Shown here piece by piece: positions 27,866 to 36,451 of a stretch of 64,000 nt of DNA. The notes beneath the pieces are model-generated. The model had not been told where the DNA came from, made no database searches, and saw nothing but the letters and a program-made list of their open reading frames with translations. The DNA is from Bacillus sp. FSL K6-3431 (lineage in GTDB: Bacteria > Bacillota > Bacilli > Bacillales > Bacillaceae_C), in NCBI RefSeq assembly GCF_038002605.1, contig NZ_JBBOCT010000001.1:4526001-4590000 (forward strand). Direction: 5' to 3'. Each line of letters begins with the position of its first letter. The stretch's first letter is position 1. A program made the position numbers and the translations under genes.

Positions 27866-27910
27866 CTCTTGCTCCAAGGAACTATCCCTAATCGTTCCTT
27901 GGAGCAAGAG
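27866..27910 (-). terminator. 17-bp perfect hairpin, terminator of the PepSY gene
   Basis: CTCTTGCTCCAAGGAAC (27866-27882) and its exact complement at 27894-27910 form a 17-bp stem with an 11-base loop. Read on the minus strand it is followed by TATTTTT, fitting a terminator for the PepSY gene; it may also stop queE read-through. Confidence 0.7.
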
Positions 27911-27988
27911 ATAAAATGAGCCAAATATTAACAGCTTCATATAACAAAGCCTATAATAAATGTAAAAGTGCCTTATCTGATACCATTT

Positions 27989-28297
27989 TTAATCAAGTTC
28001 TATGCTGATTATTTCGCCAGTATTCACATCAACCTCTACTTCATATTTGACGCCTTGTTGTGTTACGATGTCTACTTCATATATTAAAGCTCCCATTTTA
28101 GTATCTAGCTCCACTTTAACTATTTGGCCAGGAACTCGTTCTACAGCTATATTCATTGCCTCTTGGATTGTAACTCTGCGCTGCAAATTAATTGGTTGTT
28201 GGTGGTATCCTTCTTGGTTATACCAATTAGTAGGTTGTTGGTGATATCCTTGGTTATGCCAATAATGATTTTGATTATACCAATGGTTATTATTCAT
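27989..28297 (-). CDS. small PepSY-domain protein
   Basis: A 102-residue protein with an unusual N-terminus rich in Asn, Tyr, His, Trp and Gln (NNNHWYNQNHYWHNQGY, then repeated HQQP) followed by one PepSY domain with the pattern TIQEAMNIAVERVPGQIVKVELD, VDIVTQQGVKYEVEVDVNTGEIISIE. PepSY domains often inhibit proteases or bind peptides near the cell surface. No signal peptide is visible. ATG at 28297 is preferred because AAAGGAG lies 9 bases before it; an in-frame start at 28348 lacks such a site. It stands alone on the minus strand. The aromatic, low-complexity N-terminus resembles some spore-associated proteins, which is only a suggestion. Confidence 0.75.
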   Translation of the reverse strand: MNNNHWYNQNHYWHNQGYHQQPTNWYNQEGYHQQPINLQRRVTIQEAMNIAVERVPGQIVKVELDTKMGALIYEVDIVTQQGVKYEVEVDVNTGEIISIELD

Positions 28298-28538
28298 TAA
28301 GCATGCTCCTTTATATATATAATCATAGTCAGTTAATATCATATTCATCTGCCTATGATAGGTGCAAAATTAGGGGAGCAAGCCTTTGTTAAATGATAAA
28401 GAGTTAGACAATTCTGAGCATCAATCCCCTAATATGGAATGTTTTCCTTTATAATATAATGAAATACAATTTGAAAAGAAGAAAAGGAATAGTGTGCATG
28501 TTAATTAACACATTACTGTATTTTCTTAGGGTGACATA

Positions 28539-29423
28539 ATGAAGAAGCATACAATTATTAGTGATTATTTCCACAACGATCTGTATCGAAAAAGCTTTAA
28601 TCAATTATCAAAGGATATATTTCAGTTGGATTTAGAATCTTGGTATCAAGCTGGATTTTTTAATGATCGATACATTCCATATTCCTATGTACTAGATGAT
28701 AAAATTATTGCGAATGCATCGATCAGCTTTTTAGATTTAGTCATTAATCATCAGCAGAAAAAAGCAATTCAAATTGGAACGGTGATGACCGATAAAAAGT
28801 ATCGTCATCGGGGGTTAGCCAGACTTTTGATGGAGCGGATAATCGCTGATTATGAAGATCAATGTGATATTCTTTATTTATTTGCTAATGATCAAGTTTT
28901 ACAATTTTATCCGAAATTTGGTTTTAAGAAAATAACTGAAAAGCATTATACAATGGACACAAAAGAAGTTGTCCTCCACAATGCAAAGATTCAAATGTTA
29001 AATCCTAATAATGATAGCGACCGATTGATTATTTCCAGACTAATGGAAAATAGGAAGCCAGTTTCGAATCTTTTTGGTGTTGTGAATGATAAGTGGCCAC
29101 TTTCCGCTTCAACACTCGATTCTTATTGTGATTATTTAGAACGTTATTACCTCGTCGATGATGATGTAATCGTATTAGCCGGCAGAGACGAGGGTGTGTT
29201 GAACATCTATGATATCATTAGCCAAAACACTATTAATTTGGATGATGTCATAGAAAAAATGATTACTAAACGAGATCATCAGATTGACTTTCATTTCATC
29301 CCAGAATTGAAAAAGTACAAGGTAATGAATACGTCAGCATGTTGGGAAGATGATACCTTATTTATAAAATCTAAAGAGCCGATTGATTTTGATGTGTTAT
29401 TTCCTTTAACATCGCACACGTAA
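28539..29423 (+). CDS. GNAT family N-acetyltransferase
   Basis: A 294-residue protein. The N-terminal half is a GNAT domain with the acetyl-CoA loop VMTDKKYRHRGLARLLMERI near residues 82-101 and FYPKFGFKKITEKHY. The C-terminal half is less conserved and resembles the second domain of two-domain GNAT proteins. It is probably cytoplasmic. The acceptor substrate is unknown. An AGGGTGA stretch precedes ATG. The following ABC ATPase gene starts 40 bp downstream, and the two could form an operon. Confidence 0.78.
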   Translation: MKKHTIISDYFHNDLYRKSFNQLSKDIFQLDLESWYQAGFFNDRYIPYSYVLDDKIIANASISFLDLVINHQQKKAIQIGTVMTDKKYRHRGLARLLMERIIADYEDQCDILYLFANDQVLQFYPKFGFKKITEKHYTMDTKEVVLHNAKIQMLNPNNDSDRLIISRLMENRKPVSNLFGVVNDKWPLSASTLDSYCDYLERYYLVDDDVIVLAGRDEGVLNIYDIISQNTINLDDVIEKMITKRDHQIDFHFIPELKKYKVMNTSACWEDDTLFIKSKEPIDFDVLFPLTSHT

Positions 29424-29462
29424 CATAATACATATTAATTTTTAAGTATCGGGGGGAGTTCG

Positions 29463-30245
29463 TTGGAGAATGTTCTTTCTTTTAAGGATGTAACATGGCG
29501 AAGAGAAGGGCAAGTGATTTTAAGTGAGATCAATTGGAATATACAACATGATGAACATTGGGCAATACTTGGATTAAATGGGTCTGGAAAAACATCTCTA
29601 CTTAATATTATGACAGGCTATCATTTTCCAACCAAAGGAGATGTTACGGTATTAGGAAATGAATTTGGTAAAACGAATTTACCGGAGTTACGCAAGGAAA
29701 TTGGCTATGTTAGTAGTTCATTAGATCGTTTTTCTCATATCATGCAATATGAAACAGTAGAAGAACTCGTCGTGAGCGGGAAGTTTGCTTCCTTCGGTCT
29801 ATATGAGGAAGTGTCTGATACCGATTGGCAAAAGGCGAATTTTTTATTAAGTAGTTTACGGTTAGATTATTTGAAGGGAAAGTCTTTTCAAGTATTGTCC
29901 CAAGGTGAAAAAAGAAGGGTACTGATTGCCAGAGCACTGATGAGTGGTCCTAAAATGTTGATTTTAGATGAACCTTGTTCTGGATTGGATATTCTTTCAC
30001 GCGAGGAAGTTCTAGCTCTAACGAAAGAAATAGTCAAAAGTAAATGTCACTTAATTTATGTTACACACCATATAGAAGAATTAGTAAATGAAATTACACA
30101 TGTTTTACTTCTTCATAATGGAAAAATAGTGGCAGCTGGGCCGAAGAAAGAAGTTGTAAGAGATGATTTATTATCAGAAACATTTCAGATAGGTGTACAG
30201 GTTCGTTGGGAAGAAAATCGACCATGGCTGTCTGTTAGAAAATAG
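29463..30245 (+). CDS. ABC transporter ATP-binding protein (YlmA-like)
   Basis: A 260-residue ABC ATPase with Walker A GLNGSGKTS, signature LSQGEKRRVLIAR, Walker B MLILDEPCSG and switch His in YVTHHIEEL. TTG at 29463 is used as start because a GGGGGGAG site lies directly upstream. Overall similarity to the B. subtilis YlmA type suggests an uptake or unknown-function ATPase; no permease gene is adjacent, so its partner is elsewhere or it acts without one. It follows the GNAT gene and ends before a terminator. Confidence 0.8.
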   Translation: MENVLSFKDVTWRREGQVILSEINWNIQHDEHWAILGLNGSGKTSLLNIMTGYHFPTKGDVTVLGNEFGKTNLPELRKEIGYVSSSLDRFSHIMQYETVEELVVSGKFASFGLYEEVSDTDWQKANFLLSSLRLDYLKGKSFQVLSQGEKRRVLIARALMSGPKMLILDEPCSGLDILSREEVLALTKEIVKSKCHLIYVTHHIEELVNEITHVLLLHNGKIVAAGPKKEVVRDDLLSETFQIGVQVRWEENRPWLSVRK

Positions 30246-30281
30246 TATGAGTGTAAAATCATAGAAACTATTTGTATTTTC

Positions 30282-30327
30282 AACTCCCCTTGATCAGGTG
30301 AAGCTGACTAAGAGGAGTTTATTTTTT
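30282..30327 (+). terminator. intrinsic terminator
   Basis: AACTCC...GGAGTT with extra CT/AG pairing (one mismatch) is followed by TATTTTTTC. It closes the GNAT/ABC unit before the osmoprotectant operon. Confidence 0.7.
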
Positions 30328-30381
30328 CTAGAAAATGATTCCATTAATGCTTTGGAATATATGTTGGTTTAGTTACAGCTG

Positions 30382-30410
30382 TTGAAATATATGTCGAACG
30401 TTGATATCAT
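30382..30410 (+). promoter_or_regulatory. sigma-A-like promoter of the first osmoprotectant operon
   Basis: TTGAAA (30382-30387), a 17-bp spacer and TATCAT (30405-30410) lie about 55 bp before the permease gene. Five of six bases match at each hexamer. Confidence 0.5.
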
Positions 30411-30462
30411 AGACTGTCGGGATGTTTAATTTTTATCAATATTAAAGCTTACATGGTAGGAG

Positions 30463-31125
30463 GTGCACATCATAAGTAAAATCATAGACTATGTTTCTCG
30501 TAACAATAACGAAATACTCCAATTCACTTTGGAGCATATCCAGTTGGTTGGAATTGCAACGATTATCGCCATTTTGATTGGTGTTCCTCTCGGTATTTAT
30601 TTAACTACCAATGAATATTTGGCAGAATCAATTCTTCGCATTGCATCAATTATTATGACAATTCCGAGTCTCGCTTTATTCGGAATGATGATCCCCATTC
30701 TATCTCTCATCGGCCAAGGAATAGGATTTTTGCCTGCATTAATTGCACTTGTACTATACTCACAACTGCCCATCATACGTAACACCTATACAGGTATAAA
30801 AGATGTTAATCCAAATGTTCGTGATGCTGCTAAGGCAATCGGTATGTCGACTGTTCAACGATTAGTAAAGGTGGAAATTCCAATCGCAATGCCACTCATT
30901 ATGACTGGAATTCGTCTTGCTACGGTTATGAATATTGGAATTGGAGCTATTGCAGCATTTATTGGAGCTGGAGGCTTAGGTGTTTTAATCAATCAAGGAA
31001 TTAGCCGTTCTAATTCGACAATGGTGATTGTAGGGGCTGTGGCAGTATCTATTATGGCTATTATTGCTGATTTACTACTTAAGTATATTCAAAATCGTTT
31101 TACCGTAAAAGGAATAAATAGTTGA
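30463..31125 (+). CDS. osmoprotectant ABC transporter permease (OpuB/YehW-like)
   Basis: A membrane protein of about 216-220 residues with roughly six hydrophobic segments and an EAA-like loop RDAAKAIGMSTVQRLVKVEIP facing the ATPase. It is the first of four genes for a binding-protein-dependent importer of betaine/choline-type compatible solutes, in the order permease, ATPase, permease, SBP. The start is unusual: the only standard codon is GTG 30463, but it lies inside the ribosome binding site AGGAGGTG, whereas ATC 30469 and ATA 30472 lie at ideal distance and family N-termini begin close to there. The likely product therefore starts at one of these rare codons or the GTG is used inefficiently. 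Confidence 0.85.
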   Translation: MHIISKIIDYVSRNNNEILQFTLEHIQLVGIATIIAILIGVPLGIYLTTNEYLAESILRIASIIMTIPSLALFGMMIPILSLIGQGIGFLPALIALVLYSQLPIIRNTYTGIKDVNPNVRDAAKAIGMSTVQRLVKVEIPIAMPLIMTGIRLATVMNIGIGAIAAFIGAGGLGVLINQGISRSNSTMVIVGAVAVSIMAIIADLLLKYIQNRFTVKGINS

Positions 31126-31139
31126 AGTGAGGTAAGCGT

Positions 31140-32120
31140 GTGATTAAATTCCAAAATGTAATTAAAACATATGAAGGAAATATTAGAGCGATCGATAATG
31201 TAAGCTTTAATGTGGAAGATGGCGAGTTTGTTATTCTACTTGGTCCCTCTGGTTGCGGGAAAACAACATTATTACGAATGGTCAACCAACTAGAAACAAT
31301 TACAGATGGCGATATCATTCTTAATGATAAAAGTGTAAAACACTCGAATATCATTGAAATGCGTCGGAACATTGGATACGTTATTCAAAGTAATGGATTA
31401 TTTCCTAATATGACGATTGAAGATAATGTTTTGGCCGTACCTAATTTAATTGGCTGGGATAGGGCAAAGCAACAAAAACGTTATTCATATTTGATGGATT
31501 TAATAGGCCTGAATCCTGATGAATATAGAAAAAGATATCCACATGAGTTATCTGGGGGACAGCAACAAAGAATAGGTGTGGCGAGAGCCCTTGCAGCAGA
31601 TCCACCTGTCATGTTAATGGACGAGCCATTTGGTGCACTAGATCCGATTATTCGCACAAGATTGCAAGAAGAGTTTTTACAAATTCAAAGAGAAGTAAAG
31701 AAAACGATTCTATTCGTAAGTCACGACATTGATGAAGCTGTGAAAATGGGAGATAGAATCGCTTTATTTCGTGATGGAAAAATCATGCAATATGATCGCC
31801 CAGCAGAGATTCTAAATCATCCCAAAAATGATTTTGTTTCGGAATTTATTGGGAATGATCGAATGTTAAAATCGATGAGTCTATACACAATTAAAGATTT
31901 GTCTAAAGTTTGTTCGCTTCAACCAAATAGTACTTCCGAAGATATAAAAATCATCCAAGAAAACGCATCATTACGAACAGCTATTTCTTTATTATTAAAT
32001 CAAGAAGCTGATCAACTCGTCATTGAAGATGAAAATGGAAATAATATGGGCAGCTTGACGTTTGACCTTATCGACGAGTTCCTTCGCATGGAAGTTAGAG
32101 GAAGCAAAGTATATGAATAA
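31140..32120 (+). CDS. osmoprotectant ABC transporter ATP-binding protein
   Basis: A 326-residue ATPase of the OpuCA/ProV group. Walker A GPSGCGKTT, signature LSGGQQQRIGVARAL, Walker B VMLMDEPFGALD and switch His in FVSHDIDEA are all intact. The C-terminal 80 residues hold a short CBS-like module (LVIEDENGNNMGSLTFDLIDEFL), shorter than the paired CBS domains that sense ionic strength in the second system's ATPase. GTG 31140 follows GTGAGGT, 14 bp after the first permease. It overlaps the second permease gene by 8 bp. Confidence 0.9.
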   Translation: MIKFQNVIKTYEGNIRAIDNVSFNVEDGEFVILLGPSGCGKTTLLRMVNQLETITDGDIILNDKSVKHSNIIEMRRNIGYVIQSNGLFPNMTIEDNVLAVPNLIGWDRAKQQKRYSYLMDLIGLNPDEYRKRYPHELSGGQQQRIGVARALAADPPVMLMDEPFGALDPIIRTRLQEEFLQIQREVKKTILFVSHDIDEAVKMGDRIALFRDGKIMQYDRPAEILNHPKNDFVSEFIGNDRMLKSMSLYTIKDLSKVCSLQPNSTSEDIKIIQENASLRTAISLLLNQEADQLVIEDENGNNMGSLTFDLIDEFLRMEVRGSKVYE

Positions 32121-32856
32121 AAAGAAACTAATAGCGAATATTGTCAAAGTAATATCTTGGATATTTGTAATTGTCTTTTTTTATTGGGCAATCAAGAACA
32201 ATATGCTTACTCATATTTATGAAGAGCCAGATAAATTTTTGCGATTGCTCAAGCAACACCTAACAATCGTACTCGTCTCAGGTTTAGCGGCTATTTTTAC
32301 GGCAATTCCATTAGGTATATTATTGACACGACCGAGATTTCGTAAAGGAGAATGGTTGTTTGTCAATATTGCAAACTTAGGACAAACGATCCCGAGTTTA
32401 GCTATTTTGGCACTTGCGATGGGATTTTTAGGAATTGGGATAAAAGCTGCAATTATCGCCTTATATGTGTTTTCAGTTTTGCCGATTCTCCAAAACACAA
32501 TAGCGGGATTAGATTCTGTTGATAAACAAACAATCGATGCAGCAAAAGGAATGGGCTTCACGCCTACACAAGTTCTGTGGAAAATAGAAATGCCACAAGC
32601 TTCTTTTTTTATTTTTGCAGGGATACGAACTGCCCTAGTTATCAATATAGGTACCGCGGCATTGGCATACTTAATTGGTGGCGGTGGATTAGGTGTTTGG
32701 GTTTTTACAGGTATTCAATTATTTGATAATGGCTTTTTATTGTCTGGTGCGATTCCCATTACAATACTAGCGATTGTGATCGACTATTTATGTAGGGGAC
32801 TAGAATATTTAGTCGTACCAAAGGGGTTAAGATTAGCTAGAAAAAGAAATGGATAA
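32113..32856 (+). CDS. osmoprotectant ABC transporter permease, second subunit
   Basis: A 247-residue membrane protein with six or so hydrophobic segments and the coupling motif DAAKGMGFTPTQVLWKIEMP. It has a short basic N-terminus (MNKKKLIANIVK). ATG 32113 overlaps the ATPase stop and is preceded by AGAGGA; an upstream in-frame ATG at 32062 lies inside the ATPase gene. Two different permeases in one operon is the arrangement known from opuB/opuC and yehWXYZ systems. Confidence 0.88.
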   Translation: MNKKKLIANIVKVISWIFVIVFFYWAIKNNMLTHIYEEPDKFLRLLKQHLTIVLVSGLAAIFTAIPLGILLTRPRFRKGEWLFVNIANLGQTIPSLAILALAMGFLGIGIKAAIIALYVFSVLPILQNTIAGLDSVDKQTIDAAKGMGFTPTQVLWKIEMPQASFFIFAGIRTALVINIGTAALAYLIGGGGLGVWVFTGIQLFDNGFLLSGAIPITILAIVIDYLCRGLEYLVVPKGLRLARKRNG

Positions 32857-32880
32857 ACAGATATAGGGGGAATGAAATAG

Positions 32881-33783
32881 ATGAAAAAGTTATTAATACT
32901 ATTATCAACTTTTGTATTAGTTTTCGTTTTAGCAGGATGTAATAACGGTAAAGATTCAAAAAAAATTACTGTTGGTGCTAAGAACTTTACTGAACAGTTT
33001 ATTTTATCGAAGATGACAACAATAATGCTAGAAGAAAATGGATTTGATGTAAAAGAAAAAAGTAACCTAGCAAGTCTTGCACTTAGAAGTGCACTAGAAA
33101 ACAAGCAAGTCGATCTTACTTGGGACTATACAGGAACTGGACTTGTCACATATTTAAAAGAAGATCCAATCAGTGATGGTCAAGAAGCACTCAAAAAACT
33201 CAATGAACTTGATAAAAAAAATGATATTGCTTGGTCAAATATTACCGAAGCAGACAACACGTATGCACTTGTGATGAGAGCTGATCAGGCAAAAGAATTA
33301 GGAATAAGCACGCTAAGTGATTTTGCTAGCTATATGAATGAACATCCGGATAAATTAAAGATGGCTTCACATGCAGAATTTGCTAATCGTCCAGACGGAA
33401 TACCTGGAGTAGAGAAAGAATATGGTTTTGAATTTGCTGATGGATCTATCGTAGAAATGGATTCTGGGCTTACGTATGCAGCATTGAAAGATAAACAGGT
33501 CGATGTATCTGTTGCGTTTGCGACAGATGCTCGTATTAAAGAATTTGATTTTATTATTCTTGAAGATAATAAAAGCTTTTTCCCTTCTTACCAAGCAGCA
33601 GTTGCGATGACAATTAAAACAAAAGAAAAGTATCCGGAAATCGAAGAAATTTTAGCACCTTTACAAGATATTCTTAATAGTGAAACATTACGTGATTTAA
33701 ACTATCAAGTAGATATAGAGGAAAAAAGCGAAGATGCTGTTGCTAGAGAATTTTTAATTGAAAACGGATTGATTGAAAAGTAA
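32881..33783 (+). CDS. osmoprotectant-binding lipoprotein
   Basis: A 300-residue OpuAC-family substrate receptor. The signal peptide ends in the lipobox LAGC near residue 19, so it is anchored to the outer face of the membrane. The mature protein begins with KKITVGAKNFTEQFILSKM, the standard opening of choline/betaine-binding proteins, and includes VDLTWDYTGTGLVTYL and HAEFANRPDGIPGVEKEYGFEF-type segments. It is last in the operon, 24 bp after the second permease, before a terminator. Ligand preference among betaine, choline, carnitine and related compounds is not determined. Confidence 0.88.
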   Translation: MKKLLILLSTFVLVFVLAGCNNGKDSKKITVGAKNFTEQFILSKMTTIMLEENGFDVKEKSNLASLALRSALENKQVDLTWDYTGTGLVTYLKEDPISDGQEALKKLNELDKKNDIAWSNITEADNTYALVMRADQAKELGISTLSDFASYMNEHPDKLKMASHAEFANRPDGIPGVEKEYGFEFADGSIVEMDSGLTYAALKDKQVDVSVAFATDARIKEFDFIILEDNKSFFPSYQAAVAMTIKTKEKYPEIEEILAPLQDILNSETLRDLNYQVDIEEKSEDAVAREFLIENGLIEK

Positions 33784-33796
33784 GTAATATAACAAG

Positions 33797-33843
33797 GGCT
33801 GTTCCAAAAGTCATAAAATGGCTACGGGACAGCCTTATTTTTT
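33797..33843 (+). terminator. intrinsic terminator of the osmoprotectant operon
   Basis: GGCTGTTCC (33797-33805) pairs with GGGACAGCC (33826-33834) with one G-T pair and is followed by TTATTTTTT. A related sequence (TGTCCAAAAAGTCATATAATTGGC) recurs in part at 34132, after the next gene. Confidence 0.75.
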
Positions 33844-33912
33844 ATATGGTAGAATGGAATATATTGTTTCGCCTATTTAAAGGAAAGAAGCTTGATGAAA
33901 GGAAGTTGAAAT

Positions 33913-34116
33913 GTGAAAAGATTAGTCGTTGTCATCCCGATTATGGTTATCGTAGCAACAATCGCTATGTGGATGCTTGAGAAAGATTATTCGGATATTG
34001 AACCCTCAATAAGATTAATGATAACAGGTGGTGCAGCTATTCTATCAGGAATAATCTCGTATTTTTTAATGAGAAATGATATAGACAAAGTCGATCCACC
34101 TAAAAATAAGAAGTAA
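33913..34116 (+). CDS. small membrane protein of unknown function
   Basis: A 67-residue protein with two hydrophobic segments (VVVIPIMVIVATIAMWML and MITGGAAILSGIISYFLM) flanking a short acidic loop, and a basic C-terminal tail. It would span the membrane twice. GTG 33913 follows GAAAGGAAG at reasonable spacing. I recognise no family. It stands between the osmoprotectant operon terminator and the 52-bp repeat array. Being short, it might be spurious, but the hydrophobic pattern and ribosome site support a real gene. Confidence 0.6.
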   Translation: MKRLVVVIPIMVIVATIAMWMLEKDYSDIEPSIRLMITGGAAILSGIISYFLMRNDIDKVDPPKNKK

Positions 34117-34168
34117 TAAAAAAAGGGGGTGTCCAAAAAGTCATATAATTGGCTTTTAGGTGCCCCTC

Positions 34169-34790
34169 TCCATTTTATCCTCATCGCGAAAAAGGCAGGA
34201 CCTGGTCATTGGATGCACTTCGAATGCCCCTCCCTGCGAAAAAAGTAGAACTACGGTAAATCGAACGCCTCCCGAATGCCCCTCCCTGCAAAAAAAGCAG
34301 AACCAAGGTAAATCGAACGTTTCCCGAATGCCCCTCCCTGCAAAAAAAGCAGGACGAGGGTAAATCGAACGCCATCCGAATGCCCCTCCCTGTGAAAAAA
34401 GCAGGACTAAGGTAAATCGAACGTCTCCCGAATGCCCCTAACTGCGAAAAAAGCAGGACTAAGGTAAATCGAACGTCTCCCGAATGTCCCTCCCTACGAA
34501 AAAAGCAGGACTAAGGTAAATCGATCGTCTCCCGAATGCCCCTAACTGCAAAAAAAGCAGAACTAAGGTAAATCGAACGTCTCCCGAATGCTCCTAACTG
34601 CAAAAAAGGGGTAAATCGAACGTCTCCCGAATGCCCCTCCCTGCAAAAAAAGCAGGACTAAGGTAAATCGAACGTCTCCCGAATGCCCCTCCCTGCAAAA
34701 AAAGCAGAACGAAGGTAAATCGAACGCCAACCGAATGTCCCTAACTGCGAAAAAGGCACTCCCAAGGTCAATTGAACGCACCCCACTCCA
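34169..34790. repeat. array of about eleven 52-bp tandem repeats
   Basis: The anchor CGAATG recurs at 34221, 34273, 34325, 34377, 34429, 34481, 34533, 34585, 34628, 34680 and 34732. Ten intervals: nine are exactly 52 bp and one is 43 bp (a 9-base deletion removing part of the hairpin segment). Each unit contains GGTAAATCGAACG, then CGAATGCCCCTCCCTGC, then an A-run and GCAGGA or GCAGAA; CCTGC and GCAGG can form a small hairpin with an A-rich loop. Degenerate copies lie at both edges. No spacers separate the units. Confidence 0.9.
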
Positions 34791-34972
34791 ATCAACTGAC
34801 ATTTTTTTAAATCAGAGCAAGATGAAAAATCAGCAGAAAGCCGTTTTACCGATTTTCCTATTTATCGGACAGCTCCTTTTTATGATGAGGCGTTTACAGG
34901 ATATAATTGTGTCTAACGTATAACAGTGACGAAAGTGTCATAATTAAGAGTTTCTTATTTTGTAACAAAACT

Positions 34973-34990
34973 TTGTTCAAACGTTCACAA
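34973..34990. promoter_or_regulatory. candidate Rex operator upstream of cydA
   Basis: TTGTTCAAACGTTCACAA matches the Rex consensus TTGTGAANNNNTTCACAA with the exact 18-base length and only two differing bases. It lies 58 bp before cydA, next to a TATAAT-like -10 at 35010-35015. In Bacillus, Rex represses cydABCD when NAD+/NADH is high. Confidence 0.6.
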
Positions 34991-35009
34991 ACAAATTTGT
35001 TTCTATAGA

Positions 35010-35015
35010 TATAAT
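35010..35015 (+). promoter_or_regulatory. -10 element of the cyd promoter
   Basis: A perfect TATAAT sits 32 bp before the cydA start and about 20 bp downstream of the Rex-like site. No good -35 is found at 16-18 bp, so the Rex region overlaps the expected -35. Confidence 0.45.
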
Positions 35016-35047
35016 GAAGATAGATCAAATTTGGAGGGATCACATTA

Positions 35048-36451
35048 ATGGATGCAGTTTTACTGGCAAGGATTCAGTTTGCTTCAACTACATTGTTTCA
35101 TTTTATATTCGTGCCCTTATCTATTGGTTTAGCATTGTTAATTGCGATTATGCAAACCATGTATGTTATAAAAAAAGATGAAGTTTATTTAAAGATGACG
35201 AAGTTTTGGAGTATCTTTTTCCTAATTAACTTTGCTGTCGGTGTTGTAACTGGTATTATTCAAGAGTTTCAGTTTGGGATGAACTGGTCTACTTACTCTC
35301 GCTTTGTCGGAGATATTTTCGGTGCACCGTTAGCAGTTGAAGCGTTATTTGCCTTTTTTATGGAATCAACTTTTATTGGTTTATGGGTTTTTGGTTGGAA
35401 TCGACTACCTACAAAGCTTCATTTGGCATGTATTTGGCTTGTTTCAATTGGAACAATCGCTTCTGCATTTTGGATATTAGCTGCCAACTCATTCATGCAT
35501 AATCCTGTTGGCTTTGTAATGCAAAATGGTAGAGCAGAAATGAATGATATTGTTGCGTTGCTGACTAATCCAAAATTATGGGTCGCTTTTCCGCATACTG
35601 TATTTGGTAGTTTCGCCACAGGCGCGTTCTTTATTATCGGTGTGAGTGCGTGGAATATAATAAAAAAGAAAGACATCGATTTATTTAAGCGTTCGATGAA
35701 TGTTTCATTAATTATCGGATTAATTGCCGGATTGGGGCTAGCATTCACTGGCCACTCGCAGGCAACATATTTAATGCATGCACAACCGATGAAAATGGCA
35801 GCAGCTGAAGGATTGTGGGAAGATAGCGATGACCCGGCAGCATGGACGCTCGTGACTAAAATTGATGTAGAAAATAAAGTTAGTACGAATCGACTGGAAA
35901 TTCCTTACCTATTAAGTTATTTAGCATATGGTAAGTTTGAAGGAAAAGTCCAAGGAATGAATACACTGCAGGAAAAATATGTGTTGAAATATGGTGACGG
36001 AAGCTATGTGCCACCTGTAAAAACAACATTTTGGAGCTTCCGGATTATGGCTGGAACTGGTGGAATGTTAATTCTATTAAGCTCATTAGGTTTATTTTTA
36101 TCGTATCGGAAAAAGCTAGAAAAAAGTACAAAATACTTAAAAATAATGGTTCCTGTCATATTATTACCATTTATCGGAAACTCCTTTGGTTGGATTATGT
36201 CAGAAATGGGACGGCAGCCATGGGTTGTTAATGGATTAATGAAAACAGCTGATGGGATTTCTCCGAATGTTTCAGCAGGACAGATATTATTTTCGCTTAT
36301 TTCCTTTTCGACAATTTATACATTGCTTGGAATTACGACGGTGTTTTTGTTCATTAAAGTAATTAAACAAGGACCACATGAAAAACCAAAAGATGATATT
36401 TCTACTACAGATCCTTTTGAGACGGGAGGGTTAGAACATGCAGCTAAGTGA
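35048..36451 (+). CDS. cydA: cytochrome bd ubiquinol oxidase subunit I
   Basis: A 467-residue multi-spanning haem protein of the quinol oxidase that reduces oxygen to water at high affinity. His18 in TLFHFIFVP is a haem ligand, and the GRQPWVVNG motif and the haem-proximal region are conserved. The Q-loop is short, as in other Firmicutes enzymes (L- vs S-type). It is the first gene of cydABDC behind a Rex-like operator. ATG 35048 follows GGAGGGATC. The cydB start overlaps its end by 14 bp. Expression is expected under low oxygen. Confidence 0.95.
   Translation: MDAVLLARIQFASTTLFHFIFVPLSIGLALLIAIMQTMYVIKKDEVYLKMTKFWSIFFLINFAVGVVTGIIQEFQFGMNWSTYSRFVGDIFGAPLAVEALFAFFMESTFIGLWVFGWNRLPTKLHLACIWLVSIGTIASAFWILAANSFMHNPVGFVMQNGRAEMNDIVALLTNPKLWVAFPHTVFGSFATGAFFIIGVSAWNIIKKKDIDLFKRSMNVSLIIGLIAGLGLAFTGHSQATYLMHAQPMKMAAAEGLWEDSDDPAAWTLVTKIDVENKVSTNRLEIPYLLSYLAYGKFEGKVQGMNTLQEKYVLKYGDGSYVPPVKTTFWSFRIMAGTGGMLILLSSLGLFLSYRKKLEKSTKYLKIMVPVILLPFIGNSFGWIMSEMGRQPWVVNGLMKTADGISPNVSAGQILFSLISFSTIYTLLGITTVFLFIKVIKQGPHEKPKDDISTTDPFETGGLEHAAK

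Larger units (their letters stand above)
34117..35047. other. non-coding region with repeat array and cyd control region
   Basis: A 931-bp gap. About 34162-34790 is occupied by 52-bp tandem repeats; 34800-35047 holds the cyd promoter area with a Rex-like operator. Frames through the repeats on either strand shift with each 52-bp unit (not a multiple of three) and are not credible genes. Confidence 0.7.

Noticed and set aside
34169..34790. CRISPR array.
   Set aside because: Units are contiguous 52-bp tandem copies without unique spacers, and no cas genes are present.
34181..34802. Open frames of 64-79 residues on both strands in the repeat array.
   Set aside because: They are translations of the 52-bp repeats, shift frame each unit and have no ribosome binding sites.
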